From Paenibacillus mucilaginosus 3016 (GTDB lineage Bacteria; Bacillota; Bacilli; Paenibacillales; NBRC-103111), in NCBI RefSeq assembly GCF_000250655.1, contig NC_016935.1, positions 3,366,001 to 3,430,000 of the forward strand: 64,000 bases of DNA, read 5' to 3'. Position 1 is the stretch's first letter; each line of letters begins with the position of its first letter. Under the pieces are notes generated by a model that did not search any database, had not been told where the DNA came from, and was given only the letters and a program-made list of their open reading frames with translations. The position numbers were made by a program, and so were the translations under genes. Positions 8,453 through 17,489 of this stretch are shown one piece after another.

Positions 8453-8923
8453 ATGCAGAGCGGTGACGGGTTCATCATCCTGCTTGTGGTGGCCGTGCTG
8501 GCCGGATGGCTCTACCTGGCGGCGCGGTCCAGAATGAAAGAAGTCGTGGAAGAGGAAGGACTGCCCGAGCTGCTGAGCGGCCTGGAAGAGCCGCCCGAGG
8601 ACGAGGTGTCCGAGCTGTTGAAGGATCTCGGCTATGAGGTGCTGAGCGGCAAAAAACGGGTAATGCTGGATATTGCGGTAAACCGCCGTGAGACGCTGCA
8701 AAGCCGGCTCTTCATCGATTATGTGGCGCAGAAGGACGGCGCCTATTATGCGGTGAAGGTGGCCAGGGAACGCATGCCCCTCGAGAAGACGGGCAGTGCG
8801 ATCCGAGAAAGGCTGCTGGTATACCAGCTGCTGTACCCCCAGACCGCAGGCGTGCTGTATGTGAACCTGCAGGGAGGGACCGTGGATTGTTACGAGTTCG
8901 AGCTGCAGGTCGCAAACGAATAG
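8453..8923 (+). CDS. unknown membrane-anchored protein upstream of argR
   Basis: A 156-residue protein with one N-terminal membrane segment (about residues 7-24), an acidic linker ([19 protein letters not shown]) and a soluble domain. The segment from [10 protein letters not shown] through LFIDYVAQ to YYAVKV resembles the alpha-beta-beta core of PDDEXK nuclease-like folds, but the usual E-x-K is A-V-K, so catalysis looks doubtful. That fold call is inference. The start at 8453 is preferred because GAGGTG (8441-8446) lies six bases upstream; in-frame starts at 8444 and 8447 exist. argR follows ten bases after the stop, so the two are probably co-transcribed. Confidence 0.7.
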   Translation: MQSGDGFIILLVVAVLAGWLYLAARSRMKEVVEEEGLPELLSGLEEPPEDEVSELLKDLGYEVLSGKKRVMLDIAVNRRETLQSRLFIDYVAQKDGAYYAVKVARERMPLEKTGSAIRERLLVYQLLYPQTAGVLYVNLQGGTVDCYEFELQVANE

Positions 8924-8933
8924 GGAGGAAATC

Positions 8934-9383
8934 ATGAAAGGCCAACGGCATATCAAAATTCGCGAAATTATCACGAACAATGAAATCGAGACGCAGGACG
9001 AGCTGGTGGAGCAGCTGCGGAACGCGGGCTTCCATGTCACGCAGGCGACCATCTCCCGTGATATCAAGGAGCTGCATCTCGTCAAGGTGCCGCTGGATGA
9101 CGGCCGGTACAAATATTCGGTACCCGCCGATCAACGGTATAATCCGCTGCAGCGGCTGCGGCGGGCGCTGAACGACCATTTCGTACATATCGATTACACC
9201 GAGAATCTGGTTGTGCTCAAAAGCCTGCCCGGTACGGCCAATACGATCGCCGCGCTGATCGATTCGCTGGAGTGGAACGAGATTATGGGAACGATCTGCG
9301 GTGACGATACGGTCCTGATCATCTGCCGCAACCGGGATCACAGCACGCACGTGGTGAACCAAGTCCTGGGAATGCTGAGCTGA
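8934..9383 (+). CDS. argR: arginine repressor ArgR/AhrC
   Basis: A 149-residue transcription regulator of arginine synthesis and breakdown. The N-terminal winged helix includes [20 protein letters not shown]; the C-terminal hexamerisation and arginine-binding domain includes [15 protein letters not shown] and [14 protein letters not shown] with the paired aspartates that contact arginine. GGGAGGAAATC precedes the ATG. The position before recN is conserved in Bacilli. Confidence 0.96.
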   Translation: MKGQRHIKIREIITNNEIETQDELVEQLRNAGFHVTQATISRDIKELHLVKVPLDDGRYKYSVPADQRYNPLQRLRRALNDHFVHIDYTENLVVLKSLPGTANTIAALIDSLEWNEIMGTICGDDTVLIICRNRDHSTHVVNQVLGMLS

Positions 9384-9418
9384 CCCGTAAATCCATAGTG
9401 TAAATGAGGTGCATGAAT

Positions 9419-11122
9419 ATGCTGCTGGAATTATCCATTCGTCATTTGGCGGTGATCGAGCACGTCGAACTGCACTGCAAAAGAGGCTTTCATGTGCTGA
9501 CCGGCGAAACGGGTGCGGGCAAATCCATCATTATCGACGCGCTGAGCCTGATAGCGGGCGGGCGCAGCTCTACAGATCTCGTCCGGTACGGAAGTGACAA
9601 GGCGGCGATCGAGGCCCTGTTCCAGATTGCATCCGATCATCCGGTGTGGGGCGTTGTGGAACGGATAGGAATAGAACCCGGGGAAGATGAGCATCTTATC
9701 ATACGCAGAGAAATAACGGCAGCGGGCAAAAGCACGAGCCGGGTGAACGGGCATCTCGTCAATCTCGCCACACTGAAGGAGATTGGGGAATGGCTCGTTA
9801 ACATCCACGGCCAGCACGAGCACCAATCCCTGTTCAAGATCGAGGAGCATATCCGCTGGCTCGATCTGTTCGGAGAGAGCCGGATTCTCCCGGTCAAGCG
9901 GGAGTACCAGCAGGCATTCGACGCTTATCAGGCTGTCCGCAGGCAGGTGCGCGAGCTCCAGGAAACGAGCAAGCAGGCGCTTCAGATGCTCGATTTGTAC
10001 CGGTTTCAGGTGGAGGAGATCCGCTCAGCGAAGCTCAAGGCAGGGGAGGACGAAGCCCTCGGCGACGAGAAACGCAAGCTGGCCAATGCGGAACGGCTGT
10101 ACCAGAACGCGTCGGATGCTTATGATCTGCTGTACGGCGGCAAAGGACTCGATGCCGTATCCAAGGCGGTGCAGAAGCTTCAGGATATCGCACAGCTCGA
10201 TACGGCCAAGCTGGGGCCGTTGGTGGAGCAGGTGCAGAGCGCGTTCTACCAGCTTGAGGATGCGGCTTATCAGGTGAGGGACTACCGGGAAGAGATCGAA
10301 TTCGATCCGGTGCGGCTCGATTTCATTGAGCAGCGGCTCGACACGATCTCATCGCTCCGGCGGAAATACGGAGAGAACGTGGCGGAGATCTTGGCGCATG
10401 CCGACAAGATCGAACGGGAGCTCGATCTCATTGAGAACAAGGATGAGAAGCTGCAGCAGCTTCAGAAGGAAGAGGCCAAGGCACGGGAGACGGTCGACCG
10501 GCTGGCGGACAAGCTGACCGTGGAGCGGATGGCGGTGGCCGAGGAGCTTGCCGGCGAGATCGTATCCGAGCTGCGCGGCCTGCATATGGAGCGGACGCAG
10601 TTCAAGGTGAACTTTGCCCCGCATGAAGGGGAGCGCCGCAAACTGACCAGAGAAGGCGGCGATCTCGTCGAATTCCTGATCTCGGCGAACCCCGGTGAGC
10701 CGCTCCGCTCTTTGAGCAAGATCGCTTCCGGCGGCGAGATCTCCCGTGTCATGCTTGCCCTGAAGTCGATCTTTGCCCGTGTGGACCGCATTCCGGTCCT
10801 GGTCTTCGACGAGGTGGACACCGGGGTGAGCGGGCGCGCAGCCCAGGCGATCGCCGAGAAGATGTCGAAGCTGGCGGACGCATGCCAAGTGTTCTCGATC
10901 ACCCACCTTCCGCAGGTGGCCTGCATGGCGGATGTGCATTATCTCATTCATAAACGGGTTGACGGCAACCGCACTTATACCAATATTGACGATTTGAATG
11001 AAACCGGCCGGATTCATGAGCTTGCACGGATGCTCGGCGGTGTCGAGGTGACCGACAAGACGCTGCAGCACGCGCAGGAAATGCTCGGTCTGGCAAATGA
11101 TAAGAAGGCAAGGATGGTCTGA
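9419..11122 (+). CDS. recN: DNA repair protein RecN
   Basis: An SMC-like ATPase of double-strand break repair. Walker A is GETGAGKS near residue 30, the ABC signature is KIASGGEISRVMLALK, and Walker B is VLVFDEVDTGVSG; the centre (about 150-370) is coiled coil. I place the start at the ATG at 9419 (MLLELSIRHLAVIEHVEL), six bases after GAGGTG (9407-9412), rather than at the ATGs at 9404 or 9413. It lies between argR and spoIVB as in B. subtilis. Confidence 0.95.
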   Translation: MLLELSIRHLAVIEHVELHCKRGFHVLTGETGAGKSIIIDALSLIAGGRSSTDLVRYGSDKAAIEALFQIASDHPVWGVVERIGIEPGEDEHLIIRREITAAGKSTSRVNGHLVNLATLKEIGEWLVNIHGQHEHQSLFKIEEHIRWLDLFGESRILPVKREYQQAFDAYQAVRRQVRELQETSKQALQMLDLYRFQVEEIRSAKLKAGEDEALGDEKRKLANAERLYQNASDAYDLLYGGKGLDAVSKAVQKLQDIAQLDTAKLGPLVEQVQSAFYQLEDAAYQVRDYREEIEFDPVRLDFIEQRLDTISSLRRKYGENVAEILAHADKIERELDLIENKDEKLQQLQKEEAKARETVDRLADKLTVERMAVAEELAGEIVSELRGLHMERTQFKVNFAPHEGERRKLTREGGDLVEFLISANPGEPLRSLSKIASGGEISRVMLALKSIFARVDRIPVLVFDEVDTGVSGRAAQAIAEKMSKLADACQVFSITHLPQVACMADVHYLIHKRVDGNRTYTNIDDLNETGRIHELARMLGGVEVTDKTLQHAQEMLGLANDKKARMV

Positions 11123-11144
11123 GAGCTTAGGGAGCAATTACGTA

Positions 11145-11174
11145 ACATAAAAGAAATCCCGCGAGGCAATCTTA
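11145..11174 (+). promoter_or_regulatory. forespore (SigG/SigF-type) promoter candidate for spoIVB
   Basis: ACATA (11145-11149), an 18-base spacer and AATCTTA (11168-11174) match the SigG pattern gHATr-N17/18-mATnnTA. spoIVB is a known forespore gene in B. subtilis. Downstream, a GC-rich hairpin (about 11213-11243) lies in the leader. Confidence 0.45.
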
Positions 11175-11269
11175 AAGGTACACAAACGGCGGTGCACATT
11201 GCAGGTGTGACACGGAGGGGCGGCACAAGCTGCCGCCTTCCGTGCCCGCTAAGCAGGAAGCAAGGGAGC

Positions 11270-12616
11270 GTGAGCGAATTGAGTTCCAACCAGAGAAAAA
11301 GATTGATTGGATTACTGCTCGTCCTCTTCGTTTGTTTGGGTAGCCTGACCACGCCTTTCCGCAGCTTTGCCTCATTCCCCGAGGAAGTCCGGCTCTTCAC
11401 CGGACAGCAAGCCCATCTGCAGCTATCGATGCCGGTAAATGCGATGGTGACCGTGTCCCACCCGGAGATTCTCAAGGTGAACGGCACGGCGGAGCACTCA
11501 TTCCAAGTGGATTTACATCATCCGATTTCGCTTCAGACCTATAAGGCAGGACAGACGGAGATGAAGCTGAAGCTCTTCGGAGCCATTCCGCTGAAAACTG
11601 TAAAGGTCAATGTCGTTCCCGACCTCAAGGTCATTCCCGGCGGCCAGACGATCGGCGTCAAGCTGAAGTCGGCGGGAATCATGGTTGTCGGCCATCACCT
11701 GGTAGCCGTAGCCGAGGACAAGAAGACGTCACCGGGCGAAGAAGCCAAGGTGCTGCTTGGCGACCTGATCGTCAAGATGAACGGGAAGCCGGTCAGTGAA
11801 GTCAGCAAGGTGGCGGAGCTCGTCAAATCGGCGGGCGAGGCGAAAAAAGAAATCATGCTGACCGTGGTCCGCGGCAGCGAGACCCTGGATATTGCGATTA
11901 CGCCGGCTTACGATATCGTGGACAAAGCATACCGTCTCGGGCTCTACATCCGCGATTCGGCTGCCGGTGTAGGGACGCTGACATTCTATGCACCGGATCA
12001 GGGAGTGTACGGCGCCCTGGGGCATGTCATCACGGACATGGACACCCAGACGCCTATCAAGGTCGGCAACGGGGAGATCGTGCATTCCAATGTCACGTCG
12101 ATCTCCAAGAGCCAGAACGGCGAGCCGGGAGAGAAGCGGGCGATCTTCCCGAAGGACGGCAAGGCGATCGGCAATATCGAGCGCAACACGCAGTTCGGCA
12201 TTTTCGGCAAGATGTTCGAATCCCCAAGCCACAGCCTCAGTGACAAGGCTCTTCCGGTGGCTTTCGCGGAAGAAGTGAAGGAAGGACCGGCCCAGATCTA
12301 TACGGTTGTGGGCGGGCAGAAGGTGGAGAAGTTCGATATTGAGGTGGTCCACGTCGCGAAGCAGGAGTATCCGGCGACCAAGGGCATGGTCATCAAGATT
12401 ACCGACCAGCGCCTGCTGGACAAGACGGGCGGCATCGTGCAGGGCATGAGCGGAAGTCCGATTATCCAGAACGGCAAAGTGATCGGCGCCGTGACCCATG
12501 TCTTCGTCAACGATCCGACCAGCGGCTACGGCTGCTTCATCGAATGGATGCTGCAGGATGCCGGCATCATGCTGAGACCGGCGGCGGGGAATGGACAGGA
12601 ACTGAAGGCGAGCTAG
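11270..12616 (+). CDS. spoIVB: SpoIVB signalling serine peptidase
   Basis: SpoIVB is made in the forespore, crosses into the intermembrane space and cleaves SpoIVFA, which triggers pro-SigK processing. Visible: an N-terminal membrane segment (LIGLLLVLFVCLGSL), a PDZ domain (roughly residues 110-195, around GDLIVKMNGKPV), and the S55 peptidase domain with the nucleophile in GMSGSPIIQNGKVIGAVTHVF-type context. The GTG at 11270 is preferred; a TTG at 11279 would also suit the AAGGGAG nearby. It lies between recN and spo0A, the conserved place. Confidence 0.94.
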   Translation: MSELSSNQRKRLIGLLLVLFVCLGSLTTPFRSFASFPEEVRLFTGQQAHLQLSMPVNAMVTVSHPEILKVNGTAEHSFQVDLHHPISLQTYKAGQTEMKLKLFGAIPLKTVKVNVVPDLKVIPGGQTIGVKLKSAGIMVVGHHLVAVAEDKKTSPGEEAKVLLGDLIVKMNGKPVSEVSKVAELVKSAGEAKKEIMLTVVRGSETLDIAITPAYDIVDKAYRLGLYIRDSAAGVGTLTFYAPDQGVYGALGHVITDMDTQTPIKVGNGEIVHSNVTSISKSQNGEPGEKRAIFPKDGKAIGNIERNTQFGIFGKMFESPSHSLSDKALPVAFAEEVKEGPAQIYTVVGGQKVEKFDIEVVHVAKQEYPATKGMVIKITDQRLLDKTGGIVQGMSGSPIIQNGKVIGAVTHVFVNDPTSGYGCFIEWMLQDAGIMLRPAAGNGQELKAS

Positions 12617-12633
12617 CGGCCTTCGGTTTTTTT
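12602..12633 (+). terminator. intrinsic terminator of spoIVB
   Basis: CTGAAGGC (12602-12609) pairs with GCCTTCGG (12619-12626), then seven T (12627-12633). The stop codon lies in the loop. Confidence 0.8.
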
Positions 12634-12712
12634 ATTTTGAGGAGAAGTAGATAGCATGAGTAAGGAATTGCGGGAATGCTGAAGTCAGCCTGTGGCAGTT
12701 TCCCTAAGCTGA

Positions 12713-12823
12713 TGTCGATAAATGTATAATGATGGATTAAATTAATCATTATAAAATATCGCCGAAAAAAAATCCAGAAAAATAATATTCGACAGAAGGA
12801 ATTTTGATGTGCATGTCGAATTC
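12713..12823 (+). promoter_or_regulatory. spo0A control region: SigH promoter, 0A boxes and upstream -10
   Basis: A near-consensus SigH promoter: GAAGGAATT (12795-12803), an 11-base spacer, then GTCGAATTC (12815-12823). Two perfect 0A boxes flank it: TTCGACA (12788-12794, reverse) and TGTCGAA (12814-12820), with a near match TGTCGAT at 12715. A TATAAT at 12725-12730 could be the -10 of a vegetative promoter, but no good -35 is visible. The arrangement suggests Spo0A~P autoregulation together with SigH, as in B. subtilis. Confidence 0.65.
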
Positions 12824-12880
12824 ATAAGCTAGGTAAAAAATGCTAAAGTCAATTGCCGTAAATGAAGGAGGAGTTAGACG

Positions 12881-13681
12881 TTGCAAACCATTGAAGTTCT
12901 TTTAGCAGACGACAATCGTGAGTTTACGAATCTGCTTTCGGAGTTTATCGACGATCAGGACGATATGAGAGTTGCCGGTGTGGCCTATAACGGAAATGAT
13001 GTGCTGCGTTTGATCGAACAAAGCGCGAAGGTGCCGGACGTGCTCATTTTGGATATTATTATGCCGCATCTTGACGGCCTCGGCGTATTGGAGAAGCTCC
13101 GCGAGATGGATCTGAACCCTCAGCCGAAGATCATCATGCTGACGGCCTTCGGTCAGGAGAATATCACCCAGAAGGCTGTACAGCTCGGCGCCTCCTACTA
13201 TATTCTGAAGCCGTTTGACATGGAGATCCTCACGAACCGCATCCGACAGCTGGTATCCACCAACCAGTCGATGCCGATGATGTCGAGCTCTTCCGGAATG
13301 AAGAATGTGGTGCAGCTGCCGAAGGGCAAGAACCTGGACGCGAACATCACGACGATCATCCACGAAATCGGCGTGCCTGCGCACATTAAGGGCTACCAGT
13401 ATCTGCGTGAAGCGATCACGATGGTCTACAACAACATCGAGATTCTGGGCGCGATTACGAAGACCTTGTATCCGGCGATTGCCGAGAAATACAAGACGAC
13501 GCCGAGCCGCGTCGAACGTGCCATCCGCCATGCGATTGAGGTCGCCTGGACGCGCGGCAACATCGACAGCATCTCGCACCTGTTCGGGTACACGATCAAT
13601 ATTTCCAAGGCGAAGCCGACGAACTCGGAATTCATCGCTATGGTGGCCGATAAGCTGCGCATCGAGCACAAGGTTTCTTGA
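12881..13681 (+). CDS. spo0A: stage 0 sporulation response regulator Spo0A
   Basis: The master regulator of sporulation entry. The 266-residue protein has a receiver domain (about 1-125) with acidic pocket residues LLADDN, phospho-acceptor Asp58 in [12 protein letters not shown], and the switch Lys in YYILKPFD; the C-terminal DNA-binding domain carries [19 protein letters not shown], the recognition region for 0A boxes. TTG start at 12881 with AAGGAGGAG (12864-12872) upstream. The promoter region holds two perfect 0A boxes. Confidence 0.97.
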   Translation: MQTIEVLLADDNREFTNLLSEFIDDQDDMRVAGVAYNGNDVLRLIEQSAKVPDVLILDIIMPHLDGLGVLEKLREMDLNPQPKIIMLTAFGQENITQKAVQLGASYYILKPFDMEILTNRIRQLVSTNQSMPMMSSSSGMKNVVQLPKGKNLDANITTIIHEIGVPAHIKGYQYLREAITMVYNNIEILGAITKTLYPAIAEKYKTTPSRVERAIRHAIEVAWTRGNIDSISHLFGYTINISKAKPTNSEFIAMVADKLRIEHKVS

Positions 13682-13776
13682 AGGGGAGCCGGCCAGGACC
13701 CTGAGGACGCGTAAGCGTGCACCCTCAAAGGTCATCCTAAGCCGGTGAGAACTGCAGGGTTTGATTGCACGACAAA

Positions 13777-13820
13777 AAGAATGGCGCTGGGGCGGGCTAG
13801 GTCCAAGCGTCATTCTTATT
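13777..13820 (+). terminator. probable spo0A terminator
   Basis: AAGAATGGCGCT (13777-13788) pairs with AGCGTCATTCTT (13806-13817) with one mismatch and a 17-base loop; ATTT follows. The 210 bases between spo0A and the next gene show no other clear feature. Confidence 0.5.
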
Positions 13821-13891
13821 TGAAAGCGGCGAAAGGCAACAGGCCGGCGGCCGTTTCCCTTAGTCCGGTTCGTTGGGTGGATTTGAAATGC

Positions 13892-14128
13892 TTAGTAAGA
13901 GATATGGGTTTCCTGTAAAGCCGGGAGCTCATTGGAGCCTCCCCATAAGGTCACATCCCAGAAGGTGTACAAGGCTTTGCGGTACGGCACGTGGTTAATC
14001 TCCACGCAGTCAGCGTCGACTTCAGTCACCTGTCCCGCATCGATCCGCTCTTCGCCGCGGAGCACCATGACGTCCACTTCACAGGCGGCGGCAATTCTCA
14101 GTTTCAAATCGCTGTCCAAACGATACAT
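13892..14128 (-). CDS. unknown small protein
   Basis: A 78-residue mixed-composition protein (starts MYRLDSDLKLRIAAACEVDV) without membrane segments or motifs I recognise. The start at 14128 is six bases past a GGAGGG site; an ATG at 14134 directly abuts that site and is less likely. It is the last of three small minus-strand genes between spo0A and the 15030 gene. No function is proposed. Confidence 0.6.
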   Translation of the reverse strand: MYRLDSDLKLRIAAACEVDVMVLRGEERIDAGQVTEVDADCVEINHVPYRKALYTFWDVTLWGGSNELPALQETHISY

Positions 14129-14190
14129 ACTCATCCCTCCGTTACCTGTTATATCGGCAGAGAAGAGGCAAACCTTAACAGTTGACAGAG

Positions 14191-14217
14191 AAAAAAGCCG
14201 AACGGAAGCGTCCGGCT
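14191..14217 (-). terminator. intrinsic terminator of the 14446 gene (minus strand)
   Basis: Read on the minus strand: AGCCGGACG (14217-14209) pairs with CGTTCGGCT (14204-14196) with one mismatch, followed by six T (14195-14191 and neighbours). It separates the 14261-14446 gene from the 14128 gene. Confidence 0.65.
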
Positions 14218-14260
14218 GTTTCTTTCCCGCTTGCTATGAAGGTAAGAGGGCGATTGACAA

Positions 14261-14446
14261 TTAAGGCTTGATGTCGCATTTGTTCTTGATAAAAGAAATT
14301 TGATTCTCGAGGCGGTTGATCCGCTCGGAAGCGAGCGCGTCCACATCCGGCCCCCGGCCTCTCAGCTCGGCAAGCTCGCTGAGCAGGGCATGAAGATCCT
14401 CGCCGGCAGCGGCGCAGTCGTAATTGCTTTCGAGATGTTCAAGCAT
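14261..14446 (-). CDS. unknown 61-residue helical protein
   Basis: Begins MLEHLESNYDC and is predicted helical with heptad-like spacing of Leu/Ile in LHALLSELAELRGRG and INRLENQISFIKNK, so a small coiled-coil protein is plausible. The ATG at 14446 follows GGAGGTG on the minus strand; the open frame extends upstream but without a comparable site. Neighbours are equally uncharacterised. Function unknown. Confidence 0.6.
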   Translation of the reverse strand: MLEHLESNYDCAAAGEDLHALLSELAELRGRGPDVDALASERINRLENQISFIKNKCDIKP

Positions 14447-14528
14447 CTTCGTGCACCTCCTTCCCTGTGAATTGCCTCCCTTAGTATGGGGTGCGCAGGA
14501 AAGAGTCATGCCGCCTGGCTTCAGCCAA

Positions 14529-14849
14529 TTACAGGATCGGCTGTGTCGTATGAACAAGCTGCTTGTCTTCCTGTCCATGTTCCGAATAGATGGCATGGGC
14601 CCAATCCAGCCATCCTTCCGGCAGGCGTTTCATCAGGAAGCCGCGGACCTCATGGCCCGAGCAGGCCAGATCATATATCAATTTCTCATAGGTATGCAGG
14701 ATCGTATCAAAGTCCAGACCTACATCCTCCATCAACAACTCCTTCAATGCGCTGTCGTTATCACTGAAGACACGGTAGACCAAGCCATCATAAATTTCCG
14801 TAATCAGACCATCCTGAACACGAACAATTTTTTGACAAGTTTTTTGCAT
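14529..14849 (-). CDS. unknown 106-residue cytosolic protein
   Basis: Begins MQKTCQKIVRVQDG; acidic, no signal or membrane segment, with an aromatic-rich C-terminal half (EGWLDWAHAIY). AAGGAG precedes the ATG at 14849 on the minus strand, and a TATAAT for this strand lies at 14886-14881. That makes it the first gene of the small minus-strand group. No family recognised. Confidence 0.6.
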   Translation of the reverse strand: MQKTCQKIVRVQDGLITEIYDGLVYRVFSDNDSALKELLMEDVGLDFDTILHTYEKLIYDLACSGHEVRGFLMKRLPEGWLDWAHAIYSEHGQEDKQLVHTTQPIL

Positions 14850-15029
14850 TGAATCTACTCCTTGCACTGGGATACCTCACATTATAGCACAGCATTACTC
14901 TCTGGTTTGTAGAATTTTGTAAGTGCTTTCGTGTTTTTTTGTTTTTTATGCTTTTGTTTTTGCGCTGTATCGCATACCTCCCTGTGCAGGTGGGAAGCCT
15001 AAAACAGGTACAGCTTGGAGGTGGAGCAG

Positions 15030-15377
15030 ATGCAGATGGAATCGAAGACGGACTCTTACAAAATCGGCGTCGGGCACATGAAAGAGCATATGCCCGGTAT
15101 GGTCGAAGCATACCATGGTTTTACGGGCAGCTGTTTCGCTCCCGGTGCGCTGGAGGAAAAGCAGAAGCAGCTGATTGCGCTGGGAATTGCGCTCTATGCG
15201 AACAATGAGGTATGTACGATGTATCATGTGGAGGAAGCCTTGTCCAAGGGCGCATCCAAGCAGGAAGTGCTGGAGGCGATGGCCGTGGCCGCCGCTGTCG
15301 GCAGCGGGCATATCCTGTCCCAGGGCGTGACCCGTGTCCAGCAGGCGCTGGGCTCTCTCACTTACGGAAAGCAGTAG
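15030..15377 (+). CDS. carboxymuconolactone decarboxylase / AhpD-like protein
   Basis: A 115-residue all-helical protein of the CMD/AhpD superfamily, seen in EEKQKQLIALGIALYANNEVCTMYH-type context (helix, then C-x3-H). Classical AhpD has a C-x-x-C pair; here only one Cys is present in CTMYH, so a peroxidase-partner role is uncertain. The ATG at 15030 follows GGAGGTGG (15017-15024). It stands alone, divergent from the 14849 gene across an AT-rich stretch. Reaction unknown. Confidence 0.75.
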   Translation: MQMESKTDSYKIGVGHMKEHMPGMVEAYHGFTGSCFAPGALEEKQKQLIALGIALYANNEVCTMYHVEEALSKGASKQEVLEAMAVAAAVGSGHILSQGVTRVQQALGSLTYGKQ

Positions 15378-15386
15378 CAGCCAGAG

Positions 15387-15421
15387 AAAAAAAGGGAGTA
15401 GGCCGGGGCCTATCCCTTTTT
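15387..15421. terminator. bidirectional terminator between convergent genes
   Basis: AAAAAGGGA plus TAGGCC pair with GGCCTA plus TCCCTTTTT around a two-base loop (about 15389-15421), with A-runs before and T-runs after. It serves the 15030 gene on plus and the DUF2627 gene on minus. Confidence 0.8.
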
Positions 15422-15682
15422 GCGTTTTTTGGCCCGGAACCGGGGGGCGACATAATTGCGCTTGCGGTCGCGGAAGAAAATCCAGCCTCCGATAAAGGCT
15501 ACCCCTGCGCCGAACAGCAGGAGGCCCAAAAGCAGCTTGCCCCACTGGATGCCGGGGTCGGCGGCGGTCAGATCGAATTGGGCGAACCAGGCATCCTTGA
15601 CGGCCAGGAACCCGTACGTGGCCATAAGGCCTGGGATCACCAGCATCAGAATGGCGATGAAACGGTAGAATGCGGCTTTCAT
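15410..15682 (-). CDS. DUF2627 membrane protein (YqzF-like)
   Basis: A 90-residue protein with two membrane segments (FIAILMLVIPGLMATYGF and LLLGLLLFGAGVAFIGGW) and a basic tail rich in Arg/Lys, matching the DUF2627 family. The start at 15682 follows AAAGGAG on the minus strand; an upstream ATG at 15733 lacks such a site. In B. subtilis the homologue yqzF lies next to the bkd genes, as here. Function unknown. Confidence 0.75.
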   Translation of the reverse strand: MKAAFYRFIAILMLVIPGLMATYGFLAVKDAWFAQFDLTAADPGIQWGKLLLGLLLFGAGVAFIGGWIFFRDRKRNYVAPRFRAKKRKKG

Positions 15683-15890
15683 GCGGACTCCTTTGTCATC
15701 CGGCGCCTGCCGGATACGGTCGACTTTTCGCATAAACTCCAGTCCCGGTTGGTGGGGAGAGCGTATGCATACCCTACTAAGTTACCATAAATCCGTGCCG
15801 GATTCATGCTTGTTCACAAATTGGACCTATATTTCTAGCATGAAGTAGAGGTAGAATAGAGAGAATGACCTACGCAGGAGGAATGGTAAA

Positions 15891-17313
15891 ATGTCGCAGA
15901 ATTTTGACGTGGTGGTGCTCGGAGGCGGGGTAGGCGGCTATTCTGCAGCGATCCGGGCAGCGCAGCTTGGCAAGTCCGTGGCCATTGTGGAAGAAGACAA
16001 GCTCGGGGGGACATGTCTGCACCGGGGATGCATCCCGAGCAAGGCGCTTCTCCGAAGTGCTGAAGTATATGCTTTAATGAAGGAAAGCGCACGTTTCGGG
16101 ATCGAAACCGGGGAGACGAGACTGAACTTCCCCCAGGTGCTGAGCCGCAAGAATGAAGTGGTGGAAAGCCTGCATACCGGTCTGCAGTTTCTGATGCGCA
16201 AGCACAAGATTCAGGTCTTCTACGGCAAAGGCCGTGTCATCGGGCCGTCGATCTTCTCGCCGCGCAGCGGGGCCGTATCCGTTGAGCAGGCGGACGGGGA
16301 GATTCTCTCGCTCGTGCCGGAGGCGCTGATTCTGGCGACCGGATCGCGTCCGCGCGTGCTGCCGGGTCTCGAGCCCGACGGCGTGACGGTTCTCAGCAGC
16401 GACGATGCGCTGCGGATGGAAGAGCTGCCGGCGTCGATGCTCATCATCGGCGGAGGGGTGATCGGGGTCGAGTGGGCCTCGATGCTCAGCGACTTCGGCG
16501 TGAAGGTGACGATCGCCGAGGTGGGGCCGAGACTCGTGCCCGGCGAAGAAGAGGAAATCTCCCGGGAGCTCGAGCGTCTCCTTCGCAAGCGCGGGGTGAC
16601 CATCCATACCGGCTGCACGGTGCTGCCGGAAACCTGCCGCAAACAGGAAGGCGGGCTGTCGATCGAAGCGGAGCAGCGCGGAGAGCGCATCAGACTTGAA
16701 GCCGGGGCGGCGCTTGTCAGCGTAGGGCGCGGGGCGAATGTGGAAGGAATCGGCCTCGAGAATACGGACGTGAAGATCGAGGGCGGGTATATCCGGGTGA
16801 ACGCCTCGATGCAGACGGCGGAGCACCATATCTATGCCGTGGGCGACTGCACGGGAGGCGTGCAGCTGGCGCATGCCGCAGGCCATGAAGGCATCGCAGC
16901 CGCAGAACATATCTGCCGTCAGGAGACGCACCGCTATGAACCGCACCGGATTCCGAGATGCGTGTATTCGCGTCCGGAGATCGCCTCGGTCGGCTGGACG
17001 GAGGCCCAGGCCAAGGAGCGCGGCCACGAGGTCAAGACGTCCAAGGTCCACTTTCAGGCGCTGGGCAAGGCGCTGGTGCTGGGCGAGACGGACGGATTCG
17101 TGAAGGTGGTTGCAGATGCCCGCACGAACGATATCCTCAGGGGTCCATATGATCGGTGCGCATGTGACCGACTATATCTCGGAGGCCGTGCTGGCGCAGC
17201 TGCTCGAAGCCGCACCGTGGGAAGTGGGAACGGCGATGCATCCGCACCCGACGCTGTCGGAGATTCTTGGCGAAGCGATGCTCGCGGTGGACGGAAGAGC
17301 CATCACGATGTAG
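15891..17313 (+). CDS. lpdV: dihydrolipoamide dehydrogenase (E3) of the branched-chain complex, frameshifted
   Basis: E3 reoxidises dihydrolipoamide with FAD and NAD. Visible: the FAD-binding GGGVGGYSAAIRAAQLG, redox pair in GGTCLHRGCIPSKAL, the NAD site GGGVIGVEWASML, and the second FAD contact YAVGDCTGGVQLAHAAGHEG. The frame breaks at about 17139: one extra base in CTCAGGGGTCC shifts the dimerisation tail (HMIGAHVTDYISEAVLAQLLEA, read from 17146) into another frame, with the catalytic HPHPTLSE block intact and a stop at 17311-17313. Corrected length is about 473 residues, normal. Sequence error is more likely than loss. GGAGG precedes the ATG. Confidence 0.88.
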
Positions 17314-17377
17314 CCGCGGGCGCCGAACGACCCCGCCCCGGGAAGATGAATTACTTATGAATCTCTTGATCCAAAAA

Positions 17378-17406
17378 TTGTTTTCATATCGGGAAGAGAT
17401 TATAAT
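17378..17406 (+). promoter_or_regulatory. SigA promoter for bkdAA-bkdAB-bkdB
   Basis: TTGTTT (17378-17383), a 17-base spacer, TATAAT (17401-17406). It means the E1/E2 genes can be transcribed separately from lpd. I see no SigL (sigma-54) -24/-12 element here, unlike the bkd operon of B. subtilis. A small hairpin (GACCC/GGGTC, 17443-17464) lies in the leader. Confidence 0.7.
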
Positions 17407-17489
17407 ATAAATGTATTAGGTAGTATTAGCACCTGGTATTAGACCCAGCCCTTGTGCCGGGTCAGTATCCTACAAGGAGGGTTCCTCCC

